From Pseudomonas serboccidentalis (GTDB taxonomy: Bacteria; Pseudomonadota; Gammaproteobacteria; Pseudomonadales; Pseudomonadaceae), in assembly GCF_028830055.1 (NCBI RefSeq), contig NZ_CP101655.1, positions 5,785,716-5,849,715 on the forward strand: a DNA stretch of 64,000 nt, read 5' to 3'. A program made the translations under genes and the position numbers. Of the stretch, positions 20,021 to 29,386 are shown piece by piece (positions within the stretch are counted from its first letter, which is position 1; every line of letters starts with the position of its first letter). The notes beneath the pieces were generated by a model. That model saw only the letters and a program-made list of their open reading frames with translations, had not been told where the DNA came from and searched no databases.

Positions 20021-20109
20021 TGTAGGAGTGAGCCTGCTCGCGATAATGGTGTGTCAGTCGCCTCTGGTTTTCCTGATACACCGTTATCGCGAGCAGGCTC
20101 ACTCCTACA
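20021..20109. repeat. Intergenic inverted repeat, type A, inverted order (R7)
   Basis: The outer ends are TGTAGGAGTGAGCCTGCTCG (from 20021) and its complement (to 20109), so GTAGGAG faces outward, opposite to R1 and R6. It lies between the convergent hiuH and Crp/Fnr genes. Confidence 0.9.
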
Positions 20110-20126
20110 ATGGATCGGTGTGAATT

Positions 20127-20804
20127 TCAGAGAGTGGTCAGCGCCCGCAATCGCGCGGCATCAAGGATTTCGATCTCACCGTACCCCAGCCCGATAATCC
20201 CCTGCCCCTGCAGATCCTTGAGGATCTGGTTGGCGGTCTGCCGCGACAGCGACAGCATCGACGCCAGCTGTTCCTGCGGCAACTGCAGCACACGGCGTGG
20301 CGAGTCGAGTTCGCCGTAGCCTTCGGCGATCAGCAGCAGACGATGAGCCAGGCGTGCCGGGGCCGGGAGCAAACTGAGCTGTTCGAGGTTGATGAAGGTC
20401 AGGCGCAATTTCTGGCTCATCAGCAGCGCCAGATGTCGCCAGTACAGCGGCTGTTCATCAAGCAGTTTGAGCAGGGTGTGCTGCGGGATATTCAGCAACG
20501 TGCACGGCCCGACGGCGTAGGCGTCATGGGTGCGCGGCTGGCCGTCGAACAGGCAGATTTCGCCGAACCAGTGCGGCGCTTCCACCAGGCTCAGCAGCGC
20601 CTCCTTGCCCTGCTCGCTTACCGCACCGATACGGATCGCGCCGTCGAGCACCGCGTACAACCCGCACGGCGCATCACCGCGCTGGAACAAGCGCTGCCCC
20701 GCCGTCAGCCGCCGCTCACGGGCCGCCGCCAGCAGACTATCCTGAAAGGATACCGGCAGATGACTGAACCATTGCCCGGTCATCAGCTTTGAACGCTTAT
20801 CCAT
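20127..20804 (-). CDS. Crp/Fnr-family transcriptional regulator
   Basis: The ATG at 20804 is chosen because GGGAG lies 6 nt upstream. The 225-residue protein has an N-terminal cyclic-nucleotide-binding-type beta roll (LFQRGDAPCGLYAVLDGAIRI ... WFGEICLFDGQPRTHDAYAV) and a C-terminal Crp-type helix-turn-helix (LPQEQLASMLSLSRQTANQI). It lacks the N-terminal cysteine cluster of Fnr, so it is not an oxygen-sensing iron-sulfur protein. It is divergent from an Mpo1-like membrane protein gene 82 bp away. Ligand and targets are unknown. Confidence 0.87.
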   Translation of the reverse strand: MDKRSKLMTGQWFSHLPVSFQDSLLAAARERRLTAGQRLFQRGDAPCGLYAVLDGAIRIGAVSEQGKEALLSLVEAPHWFGEICLFDGQPRTHDAYAVGPCTLLNIPQHTLLKLLDEQPLYWRHLALLMSQKLRLTFINLEQLSLLPAPARLAHRLLLIAEGYGELDSPRRVLQLPQEQLASMLSLSRQTANQILKDLQGQGIIGLGYGEIEILDAARLRALTTL

Positions 20805-20886
20805 GAACACTCCCAATTGTCGCCTGCCTGACAGAGCGAACGCCGAACCCGGGGCATGCTGCACTCACCCTACAGGAGGAACAACA

Positions 20887-21414
20887 ATGAAAAGCCTCGT
20901 CGATCATTTGAGTCAATACGCCGCGTACCACCGTGACCCGCGCAACATCGCCAGCCACTTTATCGGCATTCCGCTGATCGTGGTGGCGGTGGCCGTTTTA
21001 TTGTCGCGACCAGAGTGGTCACTGGGCGGCTTGTGGCTATCGCCGGCGGTGTTGCTGGCATTGGCCTCGGCGTGGTTTTACCTGCGCCTGGAAGTGAAGC
21101 TTGGCATTGTGATGACGGTGCTGATGGGACTGTCGGTCTGGGCCGGGCATGCGCTGGCGCAGCAGAGCACCATGGTCTGGCTCGGCAGCGGCCTGGCGAT
21201 GTTCGTGATCGGCTGGGTGATCCAGTTTGTCGGGCACCACTATGAAGGGCGCAAACCGGCGTTTGTCGATGATGTAAGCGGGTTGATTGTCGGGCCGTTG
21301 TTTGTGGTGGCGGAGCTGGCCTTCATGCTCGGGATGCGGCATGAGTTGAAAGAGCAGATCGAGGCGCGGGCGGGGGTCGTGCGGGTCAATCCGAATGGCA
21401 AAGCGGCGGCTTAG
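20887..21414 (+). CDS. Mpo1-like (DUF962) membrane protein
   Basis: The start is the ATG at 20887 preceded by AGGAGG. The 175-residue protein has four to five membrane segments. It has the DUF962 histidine motifs HRDPRNIASHFIGIP near the start and FVGHHYEGRKPAFVDD near residues 118-133. Yeast Mpo1 of this family is an iron-dependent dioxygenase that alpha-oxidises 2-hydroxy fatty acids. The bacterial function is not established. It is divergent from the Crp/Fnr gene. Confidence 0.83.
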   Translation: MKSLVDHLSQYAAYHRDPRNIASHFIGIPLIVVAVAVLLSRPEWSLGGLWLSPAVLLALASAWFYLRLEVKLGIVMTVLMGLSVWAGHALAQQSTMVWLGSGLAMFVIGWVIQFVGHHYEGRKPAFVDDVSGLIVGPLFVVAELAFMLGMRHELKEQIEARAGVVRVNPNGKAAA

Positions 21415-21422
21415 GCCGCTTT

Positions 21423-21493
21423 AAAAGATCGCAGCCTGCGGCAGCTCCGACATTGGAATGCGTTTCCCCTGTAGGAGCAGGCTGCGATCTTTT
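21423..21493. repeat. Intergenic inverted repeat, type B (R8)
   Basis: The left arm AAAAGATCGCAGCCTGCGGC... starts at 21423 and the right arm ends at 21493. The right arm lacks a few bases of the usual CTGCCG. The loop carries TTGGAATGCGTTTCCCCTG. It lies between the convergent DUF962 and cysA genes. Confidence 0.88.
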
Positions 21494-21497
21494 GATC

Positions 21498-22487
21498 TTA
21501 AAGGCTGGCGACTTTCTGCCAGACCTTCGGTTTGAAGAACAGCGTTTCACCCTTGGCCAGACCAATCAGGCTGTCGTGATCCTTCACCACTTCGGCCTCA
21601 ATCAGATCCGTCTGCCCTTCCACCTTCAAAGTCACCCGCGTGGTCGCGCCCAACGGGCGGATATCGCGCACTTCAGCGGCGTGGTGATCTTCCAGCTCAT
21701 GCCTGGACAGTGACACTTCGTGCGGGCGGAACAGCACGTGGTTGTCGTCGCTGAGCAGCAGACGGTTCGAGTCGCCGAGGAAGTGATAGACGAAATCGCT
21801 GGCCGGGTTTTCGTAGACGTCGCCCGGTGAGCCGATCTGCTCGATCACGCCCTTGTTCATCACCACGATACGGTCGGCGACTTCCATCGCTTCTTCCTGG
21901 TCGTGGGTCACGAACACCGAGGTCAGGTTGATGTCTTCGTGCAGGCGCGCGAGCCAGCGGCGCAGCTCTTTGCGCACCTTGGCGTCGAGGGCGCCGAACG
22001 GCTCATCGAGCAACAGCACTTTCGGCTCCACCGCCAAGGCCCGGGCCAGGGCGATGCGCTGACGCTGGCCGCCGGACAATTGCTCCGGGTAGCGATCCGA
22101 CAGCCAGTCCAGTTGCACCATGTTCAGCAGTTCGTGAACCTTGGTCGCGATCTGGCTTTCGCTCGGGCGCTGGTTTTTCGGTTTCATGCGCAGGCCGAAC
22201 GCGACGTTGTCAAACACCGTCATGTGGCGAAACAGTGCGTAGTGCTGGAACACAAAACCGACGTTGCGATCACGCACATCATGGCCGGAGACGTCTTCAC
22301 CGTGAAAGACGATGTTGCCCTGATCCGGGGTTTCCAGCCCGGCGATGATCCGCAGCAGCGTGGTCTTGCCGCAACCGGACGGACCGAGCAGCGCCACCAG
22401 TTCACCGCTCTGGATGTCCAGACTGATGTTGTCCAGCGCCTTGAACGCATTGAAATTCTTGCTGACGTTACGCACTTCGATCGACAT
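21498..22487 (-). CDS. cysA: Sulfate/thiosulfate ABC transporter ATPase CysA
   Basis: This encodes 329 residues: Walker [10 protein letters not shown] (residues 35-43), signature [15 protein letters not shown], Walker [13 protein letters not shown], and a C-terminal TOBE-type regulatory region. It is the last gene of the cys transport cluster, 3 bp after cysW. With CysT, CysW and Sbp it imports sulfate across the inner membrane. Such clusters are usually activated by CysB under sulfur limitation. Confidence 0.96.
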   Translation of the reverse strand: MSIEVRNVSKNFNAFKALDNISLDIQSGELVALLGPSGCGKTTLLRIIAGLETPDQGNIVFHGEDVSGHDVRDRNVGFVFQHYALFRHMTVFDNVAFGLRMKPKNQRPSESQIATKVHELLNMVQLDWLSDRYPEQLSGGQRQRIALARALAVEPKVLLLDEPFGALDAKVRKELRRWLARLHEDINLTSVFVTHDQEEAMEVADRIVVMNKGVIEQIGSPGDVYENPASDFVYHFLGDSNRLLLSDDNHVLFRPHEVSLSRHELEDHHAAEVRDIRPLGATTRVTLKVEGQTDLIEAEVVKDHDSLIGLAKGETLFFKPKVWQKVASL

Positions 22488-22490
22488 GAA

Positions 22491-23363
22491 TTATTCCTCC
22501 GCGGCGCTGGCGCGCAGGCGGTTGATACGGTTTTCGCTCCACTGCTTGAGCAGCAGGATGAAGAGCGCCAGGATCAGCAACAGGCTCGCCACGGCGAACG
22601 CGGCCACGTGGTTGTATTCGTTGTAGAGGATCTCGACGTGCAGCGGCAAGGTGTTGGTCACCCCGCGAATGTGCCCGGAAACCACCGACACCGCACCGAA
22701 CTCACCCATGGCCCGCGCGGTACACAGCACCACGCCATAGATCAGGCCCCATTTGATGTTGGGGACGGTGACGTGCCAGAACATCTGCCAGCCGTTGGCG
22801 CCGAGCAACCGCGCGGCTTCCTCTTCCTGAGTGCCTTGTTCCTGCATCAGCGGGATCAGCTCACGGGCCACGAACGGTACGGTGACGAAGATCGTCGCCA
22901 GCACGATGCCCGGCAGGGCGAAGACGATTTGAATGTCGTGATCCTGCAGCCACGGCCCGAACAGGCCCTGGGCGCCGAACATCAACACGTAGACTAAACC
23001 TGCGATCACTGGCGACACCGAGAACGGCAGGTCGATCAGCGTCACCAGCATGCTCTTGCCACGGAACGAGTACTTGCTCACGCACCACGCGGCACTGACG
23101 CCGAACACCAGGTTCAGCGGCACCGAAATCAGGACCGCGATCACCGTCAGTTTCAGCGCCGACAGCGCGTCCGGTTCAAAAATCGCGGTGAAGAATGCCC
23201 CGAGGCCGTTCTTCAGACCCTGCGACACCACGATGAACAGCGGCAGCAGCAGAAACAGGAGAAAGATCAGCCAGCCGAGGCCGATCAGGATTCTGCGCGA
23301 AGTGGCGCTGCCACGGCGCGCAGCGTTGGCCGAGGACGCGGCCGCAATAGACGATTGGGACAT
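22491..23363 (-). CDS. cysW: Sulfate ABC transporter permease CysW
   Basis: This encodes 290 residues with about six membrane helices. The EAA-type motif is in [22 protein letters not shown]. It has CysW features such as [15 protein letters not shown]. It pairs with CysT to form the sulfate channel. The gap to cysT is 13 bp and to cysA 3 bp, so the genes form one operon. Confidence 0.96.
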   Translation of the reverse strand: MSQSSIAAASSANAARRGSATSRRILIGLGWLIFLLFLLLPLFIVVSQGLKNGLGAFFTAIFEPDALSALKLTVIAVLISVPLNLVFGVSAAWCVSKYSFRGKSMLVTLIDLPFSVSPVIAGLVYVLMFGAQGLFGPWLQDHDIQIVFALPGIVLATIFVTVPFVARELIPLMQEQGTQEEEAARLLGANGWQMFWHVTVPNIKWGLIYGVVLCTARAMGEFGAVSVVSGHIRGVTNTLPLHVEILYNEYNHVAAFAVASLLLILALFILLLKQWSENRINRLRASAAEE

Positions 23364-23376
23364 GGTTCGCGCCTCC

Positions 23377-24195
23377 TTATGGGGTTTCGATGCGCCGCTG
23401 CAGCAAGTTGATCAGCAGCAACAGGACAAAGGAAACCACCAGCATCAACACGCCGATGGCCGTAGCGCCGGTGTAGTCGTATTGGTCGAGTTTGACCATG
23501 ATCAACAACGGCAGGATCTCGGTTTTCATCGGCATGTTGCCGGCAATGAAAATCACCGAACCGTACTCGCCGACACCACGGGCAAACGCCAGGGCGAAAC
23601 CCGTCAGCCAGGCGGGCAACAGCGCCGGCAGCAGGATATGGCGGAACACCTGCAACGGTTTCGCACCAAGGCAGGCGGCGGCTTCTTCGACTTCACGCGG
23701 GATGTCGGCCAGCACCGGCTGCACCGTGCGCACCACGAACGGCAGGGTCACGAAAGTCAGCGCGAGGGTGATGCCCAACGGCGTGTAGGCGATCTTGAAA
23801 CCGAGGTCGGCGGCGAACTGCCCGACCAGACCGGTCGGGGTGTACAGCGCAGTCAAGGCGATACCGGCTACAGCCGTCGGCAGAGCGAACGGCAGATCGA
23901 TCATTGCGTCGATCACCTTGCGCCCCGGGAAGGTGTAGCGCACCAGCACCCACGCCAGCAGCGTACCGATGATGCCGTTGATGATCGCCGCGCACAGGGC
24001 GGTGCCGAAGCTCAGCTTCAAGGCAGCCAACACCCGCGGCGCGGTAATGATCGTCCAGAACTGATCCCAGGTGAGTTGGGCGGCGTGGACGAACATCGCC
24101 GCCAGCGGGATGAGCACAATCAGGCTGAGGTACACCAAGGTGTAACCCAGCGTCAGCCCGAAGCCGGGTATGACGGGGGAGATACGACGCGACAT
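23377..24195 (-). CDS. cysT: Sulfate ABC transporter permease CysT (CysU)
   Basis: This encodes 272 residues with six predicted helices. Family motifs are [20 protein letters not shown], the EAA loop [20 protein letters not shown], and [18 protein letters not shown]. It is the first permease gene of the cluster, separated from sbp by 173 bp holding repeat R9, which may reduce read-through from sbp. Confidence 0.96.
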   Translation of the reverse strand: MSRRISPVIPGFGLTLGYTLVYLSLIVLIPLAAMFVHAAQLTWDQFWTIITAPRVLAALKLSFGTALCAAIINGIIGTLLAWVLVRYTFPGRKVIDAMIDLPFALPTAVAGIALTALYTPTGLVGQFAADLGFKIAYTPLGITLALTFVTLPFVVRTVQPVLADIPREVEEAAACLGAKPLQVFRHILLPALLPAWLTGFALAFARGVGEYGSVIFIAGNMPMKTEILPLLIMVKLDQYDYTGATAIGVLMLVVSFVLLLLINLLQRRIETP

Positions 24196-24233
24196 AAAAG
24201 TCCCTGGTTAAAAAGCATTCCGCTGAACGCACC

Positions 24234-24326
24234 AATGTGGGAGCGAGCTTGCTCGCGAAGAAGGAGTATCAGCCAACTCTACGTCGTCTGACACTCCGCT
24301 TTCGCGAGCAAGCTCGCTCCCACATT
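24234..24326. repeat. Intergenic inverted repeat, type A variant (R9)
   Basis: Perfect 27-bp arms (24234-24260 and 24300-24326; AATGTGGGAGCGAGCTTGCT at the outer end) lie inside the sbp-cysT interval. An inner pair GGAGTATCAG / CTGACACTCC extends the pairing. Confidence 0.92.
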
Positions 24327-24368
24327 TTCCGCGCCTGGCTTCAGGCTTAGTGTGTGGCTGAAGTCAGA

Positions 24369-25382
24369 TTACTGCGCCTGATAGATCTGGTCGAACACGC
24401 CACCGTCGTTGAAGAATTTCGGCTGCGCGGATTTCCAGCCGCCGAAGTCCTTGTCGATGGTCACCAGTTCCAGTTTCGGGAACTGCTGGGCGTACTTCGC
24501 CGCCACGTCCTTGTCACGCGGGCGGTAGAAGTTCTTCGCGGCGATCTCCTGACCGGCCGGGCTGTACAGGTGCTTGAGATAGGCTTCGGCGATCTGCTCG
24601 TTGCCCTTCTTCTCGGCGTTCTTGTCGACCACGGCCACCGGCGGCTCGGCAAGAATCGACAGCGACGGCACGACGATGTCGAACTTGTCGGCGCCGCCGT
24701 CCTCTTTCAGCGCCAGAAACGCTTCGTTTTCCCAGGCCAGCAACACGTCACCCTGACCGTTGTTGACGAAGGTGATGGTCGAGCCACGGGCGCCGGTGTC
24801 CAGTACCGGAACGTGCTTGAACAGGGTCTGCACGTAGGCCTTGGCCTTGGCTTCGTCACCGCCGTTGGCTTTCAGGCCGTAGGCCCACGCGGCGAGGAAG
24901 TTCCAGCGTGCACCGCCGGAGGTTTTCGGGTTCGGGGTGATCACCGAGACGTCGTTCTTGACCAGGTCGCCCCAGTCCTTGATGCCTTTCGGGTTGCCCT
25001 TGCGCACCAGAAACACGATGGTCGAGGTGTACGGTGTGCTGGCGTCCGGCAGACGCTTCTGCCAGTCGGCCGGCAGGGTCTTGCCAAGCTTGGCGATTTC
25101 GTCGATGTCGCCGGCCAGCGCCAGGGTCACGACATCGGCACGCAGACCGTCGATCACCGCGCGGCCCTGCTTGCCCGAACCGCCGTGGGACTGCTGGATT
25201 TTCACGGTGTCGCCAGCATGATCCTGCTGCCAGAACTTGATGAATTCGGCGTTGTAGTCCTGATACAGCTCACGGGTCGGGTCGTACGACACGTTGAGCA
25301 GCTCGTAATCCTTGGCAACCGCGGAACCGGCAAACACAGCGCTGGCCAGGGCGGCCAAAGCGTAACGGCGAATCGACGACAT
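24369..25382 (-). CDS. sbp: Periplasmic sulfate-binding protein
   Basis: This encodes 337 residues: a signal peptide (about 1-23, ending GSAVA-KD) and the Sbp/CysP signature regions ([53 protein letters not shown]). It binds sulfate in the periplasm and feeds CysTWA. The protein has no Cys and no Met other than the start, a known property of sulfate-starvation proteins. Its ribosome binding site is AGGAG. It lies downstream of oscA. Confidence 0.96.
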   Translation of the reverse strand: MSSIRRYALAALASAVFAGSAVAKDYELLNVSYDPTRELYQDYNAEFIKFWQQDHAGDTVKIQQSHGGSGKQGRAVIDGLRADVVTLALAGDIDEIAKLGKTLPADWQKRLPDASTPYTSTIVFLVRKGNPKGIKDWGDLVKNDVSVITPNPKTSGGARWNFLAAWAYGLKANGGDEAKAKAYVQTLFKHVPVLDTGARGSTITFVNNGQGDVLLAWENEAFLALKEDGGADKFDIVVPSLSILAEPPVAVVDKNAEKKGNEQIAEAYLKHLYSPAGQEIAAKNFYRPRDKDVAAKYAQQFPKLELVTIDKDFGGWKSAQPKFFNDGGVFDQIYQAQ

Positions 25383-25450
25383 GGTGAAAGCTCCTGGAAT
25401 TCTGGGTGATGGCTTTTTCTTATGAATATCTGGAATCGGGTTTGCCGGCG

Positions 25451-25519
25451 AAAGATCGCAGCCTCCGACAGCTCCTGCACACAGCCCCCTGTAGGAGCTG
25501 CCGCAGGCTGCGATTTTTT
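25451..25519. repeat. Intergenic inverted repeat, type B (R10)
   Basis: Arms AAAGATCGCAGCCTCCGACA... (from 25451) and GTAGGAGCTGCCGCAGGCTG... (to 25519) lie between oscA and sbp. Confidence 0.88.
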
Positions 25520-25529
25520 GATCTTCAGC

Positions 25530-25712
25530 TCAGCCCGGTTTGTTGCCCGGCTGCTGCAAACGGAATTTCTCTTTGCGTTCGATCTGCACGACCTGGGCGT
25601 TGTGCACAGTGATCTCCACCGCGCCAAACCGCAGATCGCGCAGCGCGCTCTGGATTTCACGCAAGATGGTGGTTTCGTCCTGACCGTCAACGCTGCGAAG
25701 GGATGCGCTCAT
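25530..25712 (-). CDS. oscA: Sulfur-starvation response protein OscA
   Basis: This small 60-residue protein (MSASLRSVDGQDETTILREI...) matches the OscA family, found next to sbp in Pseudomonas and needed for use of organosulfur compounds and for chromate resistance in P. corrugata (from memory). It has no Cys and no internal Met. AGGAG precedes the ATG. It is the promoter-proximal gene of the oscA-sbp-cysTWA cluster. An inverted repeat at 25795-25819 upstream is a candidate CysB site. Confidence 0.88.
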   Translation of the reverse strand: MSASLRSVDGQDETTILREIQSALRDLRFGAVEITVHNAQVVQIERKEKFRLQQPGNKPG

Positions 25713-25794
25713 GGTGCTGCTCCTTTGAATGGGATATGCCTGGCAGTGGGCGGCACTGCGTTTGGCGTGGGAGCAATATAAGAGAGGCGCAGAT

Positions 25795-25819
25795 ATTCTT
25801 AAAAAGACTATTTGAGAAT
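25795..25819. promoter_or_regulatory. Inverted repeat upstream of oscA, candidate CysB site
   Basis: ATTCTTAAA (25795-25803) and TTTGAGAAT (25811-25819) form 9-bp arms with one mismatch and a 7-bp spacer, about 85 bp upstream of the oscA start. The position and AT-rich character suit a LysR-type activator such as CysB. No consensus test was possible. Confidence 0.4.
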
Positions 25820-25890
25820 GTTTATATAACTAGAAAACATTATGTGGCCGGGCAAGGGTTTGCGCGCATTTCGGGCAACAGATAACCCAT

Positions 25891-25979
25891 GGCGAGGGGG
25901 CTTGCCCCCGTTCGGCTGCGAAACAGTCGCAAAACTCCAAGGGCCGCTGCGCGACCCAACGGGGGCAAGCCCCCTCGCC
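25891..25979. repeat. Intergenic inverted repeat, type C (R11)
   Basis: Perfect 22-bp arms (GGCGAGGGGGCTTGCCCCCG at the outer end; 25891-25912 and 25958-25979) lie between oscA and the GGDEF-EAL gene. Its sequence differs from types A and B. Confidence 0.92.
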
Positions 25980-25991
25980 ACAGAATTCTAT

Positions 25992-27923
25992 TCAGCCGAT
26001 GACTGGTGCACACTCCCAATCAATCTCCCCTGCTGGCACCGGCCGCCCAAACCAGTAGCCCTGCCCCAGATCACACGCCTGTTCCAGCAGAAACGCCGCC
26101 TGCTCCGCCTGCTCGATGCCTTCGGCATGCACCTGCATGCCCATGCTCCGAGCCAGGGCGATGATCACCCGAACGATGGCCACATCGTCCTCGTCCCACG
26201 GCAGCCCGGCGACAAAGCCCTGATCGATCTTGAGCTTCTGCACCGGCAGGCGCTTGAGCCGCAGCAGTGACGAATAGCCAGTGCCGAAATCGTCGATCGC
26301 CAGGCGAATCCCCAGTTCGCGCAAACGATGCATCTGCTCCAGCGCCACTTCCGGATCATCCATCACCGCGCTTTCGGTGACTTCCAGCTCCAGATAGGCC
26401 GGGTTCAACCCGCTCTCGTGCAGCACTTGCGCCACCTGCTGATACAGCTCGCGCCGGGCGAACAGCCGCGACGACACGTTCACCGCGACGAACGACAGCA
26501 CAATCCCGGCCTGCTGCCATTGGCACATCTGCGAACACGCCTGGCGCATCACCCAGGCGTCAATTTCGGCAATCAGCCCGGTGCGCTCGGCAATCGGAAT
26601 GAATTCCGCCGGCGACACCAGCCCGCGCTGCGGATGCTGCCAGCGCACCAGCGCTTCGACACCGATCAGGCGACTGGAACTCAGATCGTGAACCGGTTGG
26701 TAGTAAACCCGCAGCTCCTGCTGCTCCAGCGCGCGGCGCAGTTCGAAGGCGATCTCGACCCGTTGCTGTGCATGCGCAGTCAGCTCTTCGGTATACAACG
26801 CGTAACCATTGCGCCCGCTACTCTTGGCCTTGAACAGCGCGGCGTCGGCGTTGCGCAGCAGCTGGTCGGCGCTCAACGCGTCACTGGGGAACAGGCTGAT
26901 GCCGATACTGGCGTTGATGAACAGCTCATGCCGGTCGATACCGAATGGCTCCTTCAGCGCATCGAGAATGCGCTGCGCCAGCGCCGCAGCCTGGACCAGC
27001 TGTGGACAACTTTCCGCCAGCACCGCGAACTCGTCACCACCGAGCCGCGCCAGGGTAATCCCGGGGCCGAACAGGTCCTGCAGACGCGCCGCCACTGCCT
27101 TGAGCAGGCGGTCGCCGACGTTGTGCCCGAGGCTGTCGTTGATCATCTTGAATTGATCGAGATCGATCATCAGCAAGGCGCAGCCACGCTTGTGGATCTG
27201 CGCCGAGGCCAGCGCCTGTTCGGCGCGGTCGCTGAACAGCAGGCGATTGGGCAGATCGGTCAGCGGGTCGTGGTGGGCGAGGTGTTTGAGTTCGTGTTCG
27301 GAGTCCTTGATCGCACTGATGTCGGAAAACACCGCCACGTAGTGACTGAGGCGATCCTGATCGTCGTGAATGACGCGGATGGTCTGCCACTGTGGATAAA
27401 TCTCACCGCTCTTGCGCCGGTTCCAGATTTCCCCGCTCCACTCGCCGTGGGCCTGCAGCGTGGCGAACATCGCCTGATAGAAGCCCGGCGGATGATGGCC
27501 GGACTTGAACAGGCTCGGCTGATGACCGAGGACTTCTTCGCACTGGTAACCGGTGATCTCCATGAACGCCCGATTGACGTGCACGATCAGGCCCTCGCGG
27601 TTGGTAACCAGCACCCCTTCGCGGGTGCAATCGAACACCGCTGCCGCCTGGCGCAGGCGCTCACGGTCGGCCTGACGCTCGCGCAAGCGCGCACCGATGC
27701 CGAGAAACTCATACAAACGCACGCGCGCCAGAAAGATCAATCCGGCACTCAACGCCGCCCAGATGTAACCGTTGATCAGTTGCCATCGCTGTAGATCGAC
27801 AGATTCATCAAAGAAACTGTTCAATAAGTAACCAGTACCCTGCAGCCAGACGACAGCAAGTACCAGATAAAGCAGCGCTGCACGCAAGGCATCGCGGTAT
27901 GTGGCAGGCATTCGGCTGTCCAT
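25992..27923 (-). CDS. Membrane PAS-GGDEF-EAL c-di-GMP enzyme
   Basis: This encodes 643 residues: two N-terminal membrane helices (ALLYLVLAVVWLQGTGYLL; LINGYIWAALSAGLIFLA), a PAS domain (about 95-215), a GGDEF domain with intact GGDEF but no RxxD inhibitory site before it, and an EAL domain with intact VEALVRW, DDFGTGYSSL and AEGIE motifs. The EAL domain should hydrolyse c-di-GMP; GGDEF may be active or regulatory. It lies next to desA and the sbp locus, the same order I remember at PA0280-PA0286 of P. aeruginosa, where PA0285 is the counterpart. Confidence 0.92.
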   Translation of the reverse strand: MDSRMPATYRDALRAALLYLVLAVVWLQGTGYLLNSFFDESVDLQRWQLINGYIWAALSAGLIFLARVRLYEFLGIGARLRERQADRERLRQAAAVFDCTREGVLVTNREGLIVHVNRAFMEITGYQCEEVLGHQPSLFKSGHHPPGFYQAMFATLQAHGEWSGEIWNRRKSGEIYPQWQTIRVIHDDQDRLSHYVAVFSDISAIKDSEHELKHLAHHDPLTDLPNRLLFSDRAEQALASAQIHKRGCALLMIDLDQFKMINDSLGHNVGDRLLKAVAARLQDLFGPGITLARLGGDEFAVLAESCPQLVQAAALAQRILDALKEPFGIDRHELFINASIGISLFPSDALSADQLLRNADAALFKAKSSGRNGYALYTEELTAHAQQRVEIAFELRRALEQQELRVYYQPVHDLSSSRLIGVEALVRWQHPQRGLVSPAEFIPIAERTGLIAEIDAWVMRQACSQMCQWQQAGIVLSFVAVNVSSRLFARRELYQQVAQVLHESGLNPAYLELEVTESAVMDDPEVALEQMHRLRELGIRLAIDDFGTGYSSLLRLKRLPVQKLKIDQGFVAGLPWDEDDVAIVRVIIALARSMGMQVHAEGIEQAEQAAFLLEQACDLGQGYWFGRPVPAGEIDWECAPVIG

Positions 27924-28058
27924 GTCCCTACAAAAAAGGCTGGAATTATAGGTGAAGAAACATCCAGCGACTCTTATCTGAAAGGGCGACTGGTTTTATC
28001 TGTGTGCTTGGTGATAATGCAACGGCTGTTTTTTTCTTTTTCGAGGGCCCTATAGCCT

Positions 28059-29243
28059 ATGTGGTACGAAGGTTTTCTTGGCTTGTCGGCCTGGTCACTG
28101 GTCGCGGTCACCCTGCTGATGACCCATGTGACAATTGTCGCCGTCACGGTCTATCTGCACCGTTACTCGGCCCATCGCTCGCTTGAGCTGAATGCCGGCC
28201 TGAAACACTTTTTCCGCTTCTGGCTGTGGCTGACCACGGCGCAGAATACCCGCGAGTGGACCGCCATCCACCGTAAACACCACGCCAAATGCGAAACCGA
28301 AGATGACCCGCACAGCCCGGTCGTCAAGGGTCTGTCCACGGTGCTGCGCAAAGGCGCCGAGCTGTATCGCGCCGAAGCCGAAAACCCGGAGACCCTGCGC
28401 ATCTACGGCAAGAACTGCCCCGAAGACTGGATCGAGCGCAATCTCTACAGCCGCTATCCGTTGCTGGGCGTGGCGATCATGGGCGTCATCGACCTGCTGC
28501 TGTTCGGCACCATCGGCATCACCATCTGGGCGATCCAGATGATGTGGATCCCGGTCTGGGCCGCCGGCGTGGTCAACGGTCTGGGCCATGCCATCGGCTA
28601 CCGCAACTTCGAATGCCGCGACGCGGCGACCAATCTGGTGCCGTGGGGCATCCTGATCGGCGGCGAAGAGCTGCACAACAACCATCACACCTACCCCAAC
28701 TCGGCCAAGCTGTCGGTGAAGAAGTGGGAGTTCGACCTCGGCTGGGCGTGGATCAAGGTCTTCAGCTTCCTCGGTCTGGCCAAGGTGCAACGTGTGGCGC
28801 CGATCGCCCACCGCGTCGAGGGCAAGGGCAATCTGGACATGGACACCGCCATGGCGATCCTCAACAACCGTTTCCAGATCATGGCCCAGTACCGCAAATT
28901 GGTGATCGGCCCGCTGGTCAAGCAGGAGCTGGACAAGGTCGATCATTCGGTACGCCATCAATTCCATCGGGCCAAACGCCTGCTCTCGCGGGAAACCAGC
29001 CTGCTGGAAGACCGTCATCACTTGCGCATTCAGAACATGCTCGAGCACAGCCAGGCGCTGAAGGTAATTTACGAAAAACGCCTGGCCCTGCAGCAGATCT
29101 GGGTCAAGACCAGCGCCAATGGCCACGACATGCTCGCCGCCATCAAGGAATGGGTGCACGAGGCCGAGGCCAGCGGCATTCAATCCCTGCGTGAATTCGC
29201 CGACCAGTTGAAAACCTACTCGTTGCGTCCTGCAGCGGTCTGA
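28059..29243 (+). CDS. desA: Aerobic fatty acid desaturase DesA
   Basis: This 394-residue membrane desaturase has histidine boxes HRYSAH, HRKHH and HNNHH and four membrane segments. The length equals that of DesA of P. aeruginosa (PA0286), which introduces a double bond into acyl chains of membrane phospholipids under aerobic conditions. The C-terminal 130 residues are helical and charged. It is divergent from the GGDEF-EAL gene. GAGGG upstream may serve as ribosome binding site. A perfect 11-bp hairpin follows the stop. Confidence 0.92.
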   Translation: MWYEGFLGLSAWSLVAVTLLMTHVTIVAVTVYLHRYSAHRSLELNAGLKHFFRFWLWLTTAQNTREWTAIHRKHHAKCETEDDPHSPVVKGLSTVLRKGAELYRAEAENPETLRIYGKNCPEDWIERNLYSRYPLLGVAIMGVIDLLLFGTIGITIWAIQMMWIPVWAAGVVNGLGHAIGYRNFECRDAATNLVPWGILIGGEELHNNHHTYPNSAKLSVKKWEFDLGWAWIKVFSFLGLAKVQRVAPIAHRVEGKGNLDMDTAMAILNNRFQIMAQYRKLVIGPLVKQELDKVDHSVRHQFHRAKRLLSRETSLLEDRHHLRIQNMLEHSQALKVIYEKRLALQQIWVKTSANGHDMLAAIKEWVHEAEASGIQSLREFADQLKTYSLRPAAV

Positions 29244-29254
29244 TGCCGTTGATC

Positions 29255-29280
29255 GGTGCGTCCGGACTACCGGGCGCACC
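29255..29280. other. Hairpin after desA
   Basis: A continuous 11-bp stem (29255-29265 with 29270-29280, one G-T pair) has a 4-nt loop and lies 12 bp after the desA stop. There is no T-run, so it may protect the desA mRNA end or only partly terminate before the cyclase gene. Confidence 0.45.
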
Positions 29281-29386
29281 CTTCGGAACTAAGCACAAAA
29301 TCCCCTATCTCAAAGACTTCGCCACCCCGGCGGGCTGTACTGTGGCCGTTGTCGAAATCGCGGCACGCCCTTTGAGATATGTGCCG

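Noticed and set aside
29243..29386. N-terminal extension of the PAS-GGDEF protein
   Set aside because: The extra 48 codons contain no domain and begin on the desA stop region, which holds a hairpin. The ATG at 29387 gives the length expected for this family.
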